Made by a program: the position numbers and the translations under genes. This document shows, in pieces, positions 22,329-31,211 of a DNA stretch of 64,000 bases. Source of the stretch: Monocercomonoides exilis (Eukaryota > Preaxostyla > Oxymonadida > Polymastigidae); assembly GCA_001643675.2 (NCBI GenBank), contig LSRY02000006.1:374501-438500 (forward strand), read 5' to 3'. Numbering within the stretch: position 1 is the stretch's first letter; each line of letters begins with the position of its first letter. The notes beneath the pieces are model-generated. The model searched no databases. It worked only from the letters and a program-made list of their open reading frames with translations, and had not been told where the DNA came from.

Positions 22329-25300
22329 ATGAGAAATATTGCTGGCTGCTTTCTCTTTATTTTAGCAGTTGTTTGCAGCGGAAAGAGTTTCAAGGGAGAT
22401 GAAAAAAGCATCAAAAGCCGAAAAGCTGGAGCGGATGGAAGCGGAAGTCTATTGCAGCTGAGCATTGTGGAGAATAAATGGAATCTGAAGAACTCATCAG
22501 TGGATCTTGGAGGCCTATCGGTAATACAGACGTCTTGGAGTGGATCATCGCATGTTGACGAACATTCGACTTTGAGCATCAGCTGCAGCCAGATTGGATG
22601 GCTGAGTGCGGCATCTTCAAACATGATAATGGTGATGGGAGCGTTGAATTTGAAGAATGTTTCATTGAAAGACAATGGAGAGCTTTCAAAGACGAAGAGT
22701 GTGGCATTCATGGGGAAAGAAAGTGCATCGTTGCTGGTGAGCGACAGCAAGTGGAGAAATGTTGGATTTTGTGGGAAAGGAAGCTTTTTGAGAAGTGGCG
22801 AAGGAGGATTTGAAGCAATCAGGCACTGTGAGTTCGACAACATCACTCAAAGATATTTCATCGAAGAAGGGATGAAAGAAAGAACAATGATGAAGGCAAG
22901 CATACTGGAAGATTGCAGGATCAAGAGTTCGATGAATGTGCTGGAGGGAGGAGTTGTGGGAGGAACAGAAGGATCTTCTTTCTTTTCCTGCAGCAATTGC
23001 ACATTCCTCCAAAGCGAAAGAGTGGATTGGAAGATGAAAAACACTGAGCGAAATGAAACAACACAAAATCAATCGTATGTGAATGCGGAATGGAATGGAT
23101 GCTCTGCGCCTTGTGGAGGAGCGCTTTATGTCCACGATAATTCGAGTGCAACACTGACAGTTGAGAATTCATCATTTGTGAAATGCAATGCGACATATAC
23201 AAGAGGTGGTGGAATATTTGCTTTGAACATTGGAGAATGCACAGTTAAGCATTCAACATTTGATGGGTGTTTCTGTGCATCATCGGAAGACTGTGGAGGA
23301 GCTGGCGTTGAAATTGATGTATTGCATATTCAAGCGAGAATTGAGAATTGCTTCTTCAAGGATGGATGGTCCGGAAATGATGGCGGTGGAATTGGAATGT
23401 GGGGAGTTAGAGCAACAAAAACTTCAGATAGTGTTTTAGGTTGTTTTTTCAAAAACTGTAGTGGACATAACTCGACAAATGGAGATGGAGGGGGAGTATT
23501 ATATTGGACTGCAGTTGATTTTGTAGTTATAAAAAATTGTCTTTTTCAAGGATGCTCTTCAGATTATCAGGGAGGAGGAATAAGCATGCAAGTCAATAGT
23601 TTTGGAGGAAATCTTGTGTGGTTTTGCTTTTTCCACAACAATTATGCTCCAAAAGGAAATGATATTCAGGTTTATGACAACTTCGCAGATTCTCAACTTG
23701 TGTGGTGTTATTCAACAAGAACAGAAGGAGTGAGATATTATGCAAATGGTGATAAAAGCGAGTGGCTTCCGAATGATGGAGGGAAACGCAGATTTGTTGC
23801 TTCAAAGGAGAGTCAAGAGAACGCGAAAGACACATTCAGCTGTGGATTGAATGAAAGTTGTGCATGCTTATCAATCAGCCATTGCTTGTCCCAAATGATT
23901 TCTGGGTTTGTTGAAGAAATCAAAGTGCTTTCTGGAACAGTTGTGGAAGGAAAAGGAGTTGATGTTGGGGAGAAAGCAATTTCTGTGAATGGTGTTTCTT
24001 CATCTGGCTCTATCATTGAAACAAAATTTGAGGGAAATGGATTGAGTCTATTCTGTGTTGGAACAGGGAAATTGTGTGCAAGCGATCTGTCTGTGGTTCA
24101 CAACTCGTCATTTGAAAACAACAGACAATGCAGACTGTTTGAAATGAAGGGAAATGGATCGATGGATGTGAAGAGAATGAACATTTCAATGGATGCAGCT
24201 CATTCAGAGGAGAGGAACATTCAGAATTCGCTTGTTAAAATCGATGATGGAGAGTTGAAGATGCAAGATGTGATATGGGGTCAAACATTCGTAACCACAA
24301 GTTTGATATCTGTGCCCCAAGAATCGTCTGTAACATTGACCCTGGGCAACTGCACATTCAACAACATTGTGAAAACAGCAGCAGGATCATCGCTGATGAG
24401 TGTGGGTGAAGGGTCATATTCAATAACTTTTGAAGGATGCACGATTGATGACTGTGGAAGTGAAGACTCTGAGTTTGGAGGGGGTATGACGGTTGAAGTG
24501 GGAAGCGGGAATTCATTGAATGTGAAAGGAGGTGTTGTGAAGAACTGTTATGCCTCAGCCACTCAAGGGAGAGGAGGAGGGATTGGACTTAAAGCGAGAA
24601 ACGCAAATGCAGATTTTCTGATTTCATCAGCATTTGAAGGAAATAGGGCCAAATGGGGAAGTGATATCTTTGTTGATTCTCCCAATTTGGAATCAACTGC
24701 AACAAGTGGGAAAATCACTTCATTGACAGCTTCGTTTGATACAAAAAGCAAGATGCAGGGATATGAAAATGGGGATGAATCGTTTTCAATTCCGCTGTGT
24801 ATCTATTTGTGGAACAATTTTTCAGGATCTGCATTTGTTGGAGGAGGGTCATCGAGCCATGATTTCTCGAAGTGTGGATATGAAGAGTTTCCATGCTCCA
24901 CGATTGCGAAGGCAGCATCAGTCCACTTTGAAGGGAAGAAAAAGGATGTTGCTCTTCTTGAGCCATTTGCCTTTGAGGATGAATTGAGGTTGACTTCGAA
25001 TGAATGGAGCATCAAAGGAAAAGTGGGAAAAATAAAGTGTGATGTTTCTGATCAGAAAGAGGGAGCACAAAGAGGATTGATAGAGAATACAATCACTGCG
25101 TCTGTGATAGGTATTGTGTTTTCAATGAAAAAGTCACTGACTTTTCATGAAAGAGTGTTTGAGTGCTGTTCAGGGAAGCTTAAACTTAATGAATGTGGGA
25201 TGGAAGGAGGCACTGAAGCAATTTCTACAGTGCTTGTGAAGGCTATTGGAGGGGCTGTGGAGGTGAGTGAGTTTGCAACAAAGAATATGAAAATTGGAGA

Positions 25301-28300
25301 TTCATCGGTATTTGTTGTTGAAGGGAATGCCGAAAGTGTGCCTTCGATGAATATGACGAAGAGCGATTTTGGAGAAATGTCATTTGGGGATGGATGTGTT
25401 GTTGAGTGCCGCAAAGGGATTATTGAAGAGATGTCGGGATGCACATTTTCTTCTGTTTCTCGTTCGAAGGGAAGCGGAGGGTGCATACGTGTTGTGAACA
25501 ATGAGAATGATGATGATGGAAGAGATTACAAAGTGGAAATAAATGACTGCACATTTGAAGGGTGTGCTGTTGAAGAGGAGGGAACTGAGATTGGAGGAGG
25601 TGCGCTCTTTTATGAAGCATCAACATATACGAACCTGTTGATGAAAGAGTGCAAGTTTTATTGTTGCAGAGCACCATATGAAGGGGAACGTGTTGGATAT
25701 GGAGGAGGAATAATGCTGAAGATACTGAAAGAAGAAGAAGGAAAAGCAGGGTTTGTGATATCATCACCTGTTTTTTCATCTGACAAACCAAACAATGCGA
25801 AATATGGGAAGGATCTGTTCATTTCGTCTCCATCGCTTGCAAGCAGCGTCAAGAACGAAACTCTGCCATTTGTGAAAGACAGATTGGAGATGCTAACCGA
25901 AGACTCGATGAGAGGGCATGATGGAGGAGACAGAAAGTGTGCAATTCCCCTGATCTATTTCTGGAAAGCGATTGAATCGAGTGTGTATGTTGCACGGGAA
26001 GGAAACAATGTGGTTGTGTGTGGATTGGAAGAGTATCCATGTGGTTCTGTTGATTATGGGATAAAAAGAGGGAGTAACTTGGGGATTGAATCAATTGCAG
26101 TTCAGGGGATTTGTGATGTGAGGAGTGAAATGAGTGTGAGTGGGATGAAGGTTGAAGGAACAAATATGGAATCAGACAAAATCCAATTTGCTCAAGCACT
26201 TGAAGGGGATGAGGAGGCTGTTGTTGAATGCAAAGGAATTGTTCAATTCAAAGAAGTGGGGATTCTGATTCCCAGCTCCTTTGACAACGGAGCAAGCATT
26301 CTCATTCAGACAAGCTCAGACGCAATCAAAACGAGTATTGTTTGTTGCTCAATACATATGAGTGACAATGTGGAAGGCGAGGTGTCATTTGTGCTGATCA
26401 GTGCGAAAAAAGGAATTGTTGAAATTGAAAAGACAAAGATGACAGGATTCTCAACGATGCACGAGATTATGAGTTTATCAGCTGATTGTGTGATTACCAT
26501 GAGCGATGTGGCCTTTGAAGATATTTCATTGATTGGGAAAAGCGCAATTGCGATGAGTGAAAGTGTGATTTTCAAAAGTGGAAATGATAATTCAGAAGAA
26601 ATATGGAATATTGTATTTGAGCAATGCACATTCATGAATGTGAAGCACAGTGTGTCAAACAATCCCTCATTGCTTTGCTGTGATGTGCCGAATGAAGTGA
26701 GATTGAAAATGGAGAATTCCACAATTGATGAATGTGGATCGACAAGCTCGAATGAAGGAGGAGGAATGTTTTTCCTTCTCAACGAGAAAGGGAGTTTGGA
26801 GATTAATCACACAAATGTGACAGACTGCTTCTGCTCGAACAATGGGAGAGGAGGAGGGTTGTTTTTGAAATCAATGAGCGTCACACAGAAGGCATTGCCA
26901 TTTGTGCTGTCGAACATTTCATTCCGGGGGAATGTTGCATTGAAAGGGAGGGATGTGTTTGTGAAGTGCACTGATCTTGACTCGCAGATAAGTGAATCAC
27001 AGTTTCTGATTAATTTTGGAGAGCCGTTTGTGAAGGATCTGGCTATTTGGGGATGCACATCAGACAGTTATGGGGATGAAGAGGATCTGTTGGGGAGGGT
27101 GTATGTGTTCAGGAGCGAATTCATATTTGTGTCATCGATTGTGGGGAACAGCAGCAACAGCAAGAACTGTGGGGAAATGAAGGGTGCATGCTCATCGCTG
27201 AATGTTGGGGTGAGCCACATCATTCCTTCAGATTATTCACAGTTGTATATCTGGAATGAAACAGAATTGACTGGTTCATGCTCCGCTCAGAAGGTGGCAA
27301 TCAAGTCGATGGAAGCGAACAGAAATGCTGAGATAAAAGTGAGAGAGATTGAGCTTGAGGGTGAGGGAGTTGTGACAATTTCAGATTCTGTTCGAATTGA
27401 GAAAGTTTCATTTGTTTTTGGTGGAAAGGAGAATGTTGTCTGCTCGTCTTTAATTCTCCAATTGAATGGATCTGTCATTCTCGAATCTGTTTCATTCTTG
27501 TCAGAGAGTAGAACAACAGAGAATTCACATCCCCTTTTTGATTTTTCTCTTCTTGTTGTTGAAAATGGGATATTTGAGGCAGAAAAGTGCAATGTTGATC
27601 ATTTAAAAATATTGAAGCCTGTGTTCATGATATTGAATTCAGAAAGAGCAACTTTCGAAGAGCTAACGATTTGCAATGCCCAATGCACAAGCTCAGTGAT
27701 TAATTGTGGAAAGAGTGAGAAAATAAGAATTTCGAAGTTGGCAGCAACAAACATCACTCTGCAAGGCGAGTGTTCGATTTCGATTGGCCATGATCCTTCT
27801 TTTTCGCTTTCATTGTTGCATTCGTCGTTTGAACACATCAGCCGTTCGGCATCAGATGCATGCATTGTTCACTTGTCGAACATGAGATCTGCATTTGAAA
27901 TGTTCAACTGCTCTATTTGTGATTGCACATCAGACTCTGAGAAAGGAAGTCAGGTGACAATATCTTCGTCCAACAACGTTCTGATGGAATTGTGCAAGTT
28001 TGAGGGAAACACAATATCCGAATCGGAAGAAATGAATGGAAGTGCTGAAAAGATCTGCCAGTGGAATGGATCAGTTGTTGATTTCACAAGAAGTGAAGTT
28101 TCTTTGAAAGAATCAACAATTAAAAATTCCAGTGAAGGAGGATTGTCAGTGAGAGGAGGAAATGTGGTGATTGAGAAAGGAGAGTTTGTGAGCAACAATC
28201 CATCGATTGGAAAATATCCCTCAGCTCGGAGAAACATATTGTGTTCGGATTCTGCTCAGCTGAATATCATAAGTCTGAAGGGAGGAGATGGGGTTTATCC

Positions 28301-30041
28301 CAATTCATCGATGTGGATTCTGAATGATGGATGCAGTTTGATGGGGATTGTTGAGGAGCGAGCATCGCCATTGTTCATCCCCACAGTGCGATGGGTGGAG
28401 ACAGAGGAGAAGGAAGGGGTGCTGGATGTTGTGTTCAGAGGCACACTTCTTCTGCCATGCAACCTGTCGTTTCGGGTTGTTTCATCTGTGGGGGATGTGG
28501 AGCAGATGGAGACACACGAGATAAGTGAGTCTGGGTTTGTGAGCGAAGAGGAAGTTCGTGGCACAATTGGGTTGGAGATGGTGAGGGGAGCAGAAGCGAG
28601 TGCGGAAGTGAGGGTGTGCATCTTGTTTGGAGATGGCCATTCTCCCTCGGCAACTGAGTCATTCATCCTGAAGAACAGGAGCGAGGTTGAATCGAAGGGA
28701 GATGAAAGGATTGTTGAAGGTGGAAAAGAAGGGAAATCGATATGGCCAATCATTGTTGTTATATTGGCTGTGATGTTTCTAATTGTTTTCGTTGTTTCGA
28801 TTGCATTGGCGGTCAGATGGAGAAAGGTTAAAAATGAAGCAGAAGATCTGAGAGAGATTGTGAATGATAACATCAGAAAGGATCCGAAGGCGTTTGAGAT
28901 GGTGACGATGGAGATGTCGCCTGAGGAGCAGTGGAGAAGAGCTGAGAAGGAGGCAGAGAAGAAGAATGAAGAGAGGATCAAGAAGAGGGTGTATGGGAAG
29001 CAGATGCAGCACTCGGAATCATCAGAGCATCTTCTATCTGAGAGCGGATCGACTGAATATATCCTTGGAAGAGACTCAGACAAGATCCCTCAATGGATGC
29101 TGGAGAAAGATGAAGAAGAAGAGGAAACAAGGAAGAGAACTCCTTCTCCATCCATTTCATCAACTTCAACAACAGACACTGACACAACATTTGTTCGATC
29201 GGAGAGTCTGTGTCCCACAACCTCATCAATGTCAAATCTGGTGGATGCGATGGCCTGTTCATCACCTCATGAGAAATTGATTGTGGATCTGAGGGATTCA
29301 CTGTTCATGTTGCTTCATGGAAGGAATAAAACAAAAGAGATGCCAATTGGTTCATTGAAGGAGAGGGAGCAGACAGCAGCCCAGATCCTGTTCTGGGTGG
29401 CAAATGGAGCACTCCACTCATTTGATGAAATGGAAAATCCTCTTCAGTCATTATCCAGTTTGAGTCCTCACATTGTATTGTTCTCAGAACACATGGTGAT
29501 CTGCATTGTGATGCATTCTGACTTATTGTCTGATGATGACTCAGATTCGTCTTCCATCTCTTCGTCAACTGTTGTGACTTCTGCAAGTGATGATGACGAC
29601 GAAGATGATGACCCCCTGCCCTCGTCAGCCTTTGAGGATGAGGATGACTTTAAAAAAGAGTGTCTGAGGTGGAAGGCGCCTGAGCTGCTGATCAACAAGA
29701 AGATGGGAGCAACCAAGGAGTCGGTGGCATTCTCGATCGGGATGATGCTGTGGGAGTGTCTGACGCTCCAGATTCCGTTTGGTGATTATGAGGCAGAGGT
29801 GGCAGGGCAGAAGATCGTGAATGGGGAGAGACTGGAACTGAGGAGCATTGAAACTTCTCAGTTTTTGCGAGTTGTGAAGTGCTGTGTGGCATGGAAAGCA
29901 GAAGACAGGCCATCACTGACTGAGCTTCGGAAGGAGTTTATCTGTTTTTTTCCATCAGGCGCAACAATGCTGACGATTACAGATGCAATCAGAATTGAGG
30001 AACCGAGCGGTGGGAGCGAAGGATATACAAGAAACAAATGA
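22329..30041 (+). CDS. Giant Pmp-like beta-helix membrane receptor with a C-terminal pseudokinase
   Basis: Single exon, 2,570 residues. The start is the ATG before RNIAGCFLFILAVVCSG (signal peptide); the frame runs 11 codons further up only with a GTG. The ectodomain is full of beta-helix signatures as in chlamydial Pmp-like proteins: GGGIFALNIGECTVKHS, GGGISMQVN, many CTF/NCTF segments and GRGGG. Large units open with Cys-rich caps at about residues 505, 849 (CGYEEFPCSTI), 1231 (CGLEEYPCGSV) and 1614, a spacing of about 345-383. The membrane-proximal GTLLLPCNLSFRVV precedes a transmembrane helix at about 2138-2162 (IWPIIVVILAVMFLIVFVV), then a Lys/Glu-rich juxtamembrane segment. The tail (about 2340-2560) resembles a kinase C-lobe: RWKAPELL at about 2447, SIGMMLWECLTLQIPF and RPSLTELRKEF. 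HRD and DFG motifs and the VAIK lysine are absent, so it should be a pseudokinase. Role inferred: surface recognition or signalling. Confidence 0.85.
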   Translation: MRNIAGCFLFILAVVCSGKSFKGDEKSIKSRKAGADGSGSLLQLSIVENKWNLKNSSVDLGGLSVIQTSWSGSSHVDEHSTLSISCSQIGWLSAASSNMIMVMGALNLKNVSLKDNGELSKTKSVAFMGKESASLLVSDSKWRNVGFCGKGSFLRSGEGGFEAIRHCEFDNITQRYFIEEGMKERTMMKASILEDCRIKSSMNVLEGGVVGGTEGSSFFSCSNCTFLQSERVDWKMKNTERNETTQNQSYVNAEWNGCSAPCGGALYVHDNSSATLTVENSSFVKCNATYTRGGGIFALNIGECTVKHSTFDGCFCASSEDCGGAGVEIDVLHIQARIENCFFKDGWSGNDGGGIGMWGVRATKTSDSVLGCFFKNCSGHNSTNGDGGGVLYWTAVDFVVIKNCLFQGCSSDYQGGGISMQVNSFGGNLVWFCFFHNNYAPKGNDIQVYDNFADSQLVWCYSTRTEGVRYYANGDKSEWLPNDGGKRRFVASKESQENAKDTFSCGLNESCACLSISHCLSQMISGFVEEIKVLSGTVVEGKGVDVGEKAISVNGVSSSGSIIETKFEGNGLSLFCVGTGKLCASDLSVVHNSSFENNRQCRLFEMKGNGSMDVKRMNISMDAAHSEERNIQNSLVKIDDGELKMQDVIWGQTFVTTSLISVPQESSVTLTLGNCTFNNIVKTAAGSSLMSVGEGSYSITFEGCTIDDCGSEDSEFGGGMTVEVGSGNSLNVKGGVVKNCYASATQGRGGGIGLKARNANADFLISSAFEGNRAKWGSDIFVDSPNLESTATSGKITSLTASFDTKSKMQGYENGDESFSIPLCIYLWNNFSGSAFVGGGSSSHDFSKCGYEEFPCSTIAKAASVHFEGKKKDVALLEPFAFEDELRLTSNEWSIKGKVGKIKCDVSDQKEGAQRGLIENTITASVIGIVFSMKKSLTFHERVFECCSGKLKLNECGMEGGTEAISTVLVKAIGGAVEVSEFATKNMKIGDSSVFVVEGNAESVPSMNMTKSDFGEMSFGDGCVVECRKGIIEEMSGCTFSSVSRSKGSGGCIRVVNNENDDDGRDYKVEINDCTFEGCAVEEEGTEIGGGALFYEASTYTNLLMKECKFYCCRAPYEGERVGYGGGIMLKILKEEEGKAGFVISSPVFSSDKPNNAKYGKDLFISSPSLASSVKNETLPFVKDRLEMLTEDSMRGHDGGDRKCAIPLIYFWKAIESSVYVAREGNNVVVCGLEEYPCGSVDYGIKRGSNLGIESIAVQGICDVRSEMSVSGMKVEGTNMESDKIQFAQALEGDEEAVVECKGIVQFKEVGILIPSSFDNGASILIQTSSDAIKTSIVCCSIHMSDNVEGEVSFVLISAKKGIVEIEKTKMTGFSTMHEIMSLSADCVITMSDVAFEDISLIGKSAIAMSESVIFKSGNDNSEEIWNIVFEQCTFMNVKHSVSNNPSLLCCDVPNEVRLKMENSTIDECGSTSSNEGGGMFFLLNEKGSLEINHTNVTDCFCSNNGRGGGLFLKSMSVTQKALPFVLSNISFRGNVALKGRDVFVKCTDLDSQISESQFLINFGEPFVKDLAIWGCTSDSYGDEEDLLGRVYVFRSEFIFVSSIVGNSSNSKNCGEMKGACSSLNVGVSHIIPSDYSQLYIWNETELTGSCSAQKVAIKSMEANRNAEIKVREIELEGEGVVTISDSVRIEKVSFVFGGKENVVCSSLILQLNGSVILESVSFLSESRTTENSHPLFDFSLLVVENGIFEAEKCNVDHLKILKPVFMILNSERATFEELTICNAQCTSSVINCGKSEKIRISKLAATNITLQGECSISIGHDPSFSLSLLHSSFEHISRSASDACIVHLSNMRSAFEMFNCSICDCTSDSEKGSQVTISSSNNVLMELCKFEGNTISESEEMNGSAEKICQWNGSVVDFTRSEVSLKESTIKNSSEGGLSVRGGNVVIEKGEFVSNNPSIGKYPSARRNILCSDSAQLNIISLKGGDGVYPNSSMWILNDGCSLMGIVEERASPLFIPTVRWVETEEKEGVLDVVFRGTLLLPCNLSFRVVSSVGDVEQMETHEISESGFVSEEEVRGTIGLEMVRGAEASAEVRVCILFGDGHSPSATESFILKNRSEVESKGDERIVEGGKEGKSIWPIIVVILAVMFLIVFVVSIALAVRWRKVKNEAEDLREIVNDNIRKDPKAFEMVTMEMSPEEQWRRAEKEAEKKNEERIKKRVYGKQMQHSESSEHLLSESGSTEYILGRDSDKIPQWMLEKDEEEEETRKRTPSPSISSTSTTDTDTTFVRSESLCPTTSSMSNLVDAMACSSPHEKLIVDLRDSLFMLLHGRNKTKEMPIGSLKEREQTAAQILFWVANGALHSFDEMENPLQSLSSLSPHIVLFSEHMVICIVMHSDLLSDDDSDSSSISSSTVVTSASDDDDEDDDPLPSSAFEDEDDFKKECLRWKAPELLINKKMGATKESVAFSIGMMLWECLTLQIPFGDYEAEVAGQKIVNGERLELRSIETSQFLRVVKCCVAWKAEDRPSLTELRKEFICFFPSGATMLTITDAIRIEEPSGGSEGYTRNK
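28140..29101 (+). repeat. Block nearly identical to 59982-60943
   Basis: At a constant offset of 31,842 bp the two giant genes align without gaps. Differences are few in the first half. I see none from about 28,601 to 29,101, which covers the transmembrane helix and juxtamembrane region. Identity stops sharply after the codons for IPQWMLE. Confidence 0.85.
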
Positions 30042-31211
30042 ACTGTGAAATAAAATGACTGGAGAGGTTGATGAGGGAAAGAGAAGGAATAGTAGATTTG
30101 ACTGGGAAATATTTGATTTTGAATATTCCTTGTGTATGATTTGAGAGGGCTGTGCTGGTAAAATGATTGCAAGCTGTTTGTTCATCTGAGCAAACAAAAT
30201 TTTATTTTTCTTTTCATTAAATTTAATGTTTGATTTTTAATTTTAGAGAGAAGTTAATGGTGTTTTTTTTTAAAGTTATAAAAATCTCATTATATGAAAT
30301 AAAATTCAAATGTTATTTATAATCCTTGTGTTTTGCTATAAATTCAAAAATAAAAATATAGTTATTTTTTGATTGTGAATTTGTGAATGAGTTATCTTTT
30401 TCGATTTTTGATCTGAATCATAATTTAAAGAGGAGAATCATTTTTATTCCTTCTTTCGACTGTTAAAATTTTGTTTACTGTTTTATTAGTGAATGAAAGC
30501 ATTTTGTGGGAAAACGTTTATATTTAACAAGAAATGATTTATATTTTAATAATGAATTACAGGATGCTAACGAAAATAAGGTGTGTTAAAATCAAATGAA
30601 GGAAGAATTATTTTTGTATTTTTTTGATGATTGTTGAGATGATTAAAATATTTAATTTTTGCTGATAACATTTGATGTTATAATTTCGTGAACAATCTCT
30701 GATCGACAATTGTCTGATTTTGAACTTTTTTTAATTCTATTTAATTTTTTATTAATAGTGAGTTTAATTTATCATTTCTGAATTTTCAATGTTATATTTA
30801 TTTATCATGTTTTTTAATTTTGTATTAAGAATTATGAATTGAGTTAGAATCATGGATTTATTTGTATTGTTTTTTTTTTCCCAATGATTTTTTTCAATGA
30901 ACATTATACCTTGAAATATAAAAATAACAGAAACTTTTTTAATTGAAAAAAATGATGTAAGTTGTGTATCTTACTCAATTTTTTGATTGATGATAATATG
31001 TTGAAAGATACATTCAAAAGTTTGCTTGAAAAATAATTATAACAAATAAATTGTGAAAATCTATTTGAAATTAGCGAACCTTTCTTTTATAACGACATGA
31101 CATAACGCTAACTTATAATGAGAAAAAAAGGAAAATACCAACCATTATAAATGTTATAAACAATTTGTTTGAATTTTCCAGGCTATTGACTTGCTATAAA
31201 GAGATTAATTT
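30042..31211. other. AT-rich intergenic region
   Basis: About 1.2 kb, very AT-rich. An AATAAA at 30049-30054, just after the stop, is a possible polyadenylation signal for the giant receptor gene. No gene or repeat is supported. Confidence 0.55.

Noticed and set aside
28295-29083. Long minus-strand frame (262 codons) and its twin at 60098-60925
   Set aside because: Both are antisense to the same conserved block of the receptor genes, so their similarity to each other is explained by the sense-strand identity.
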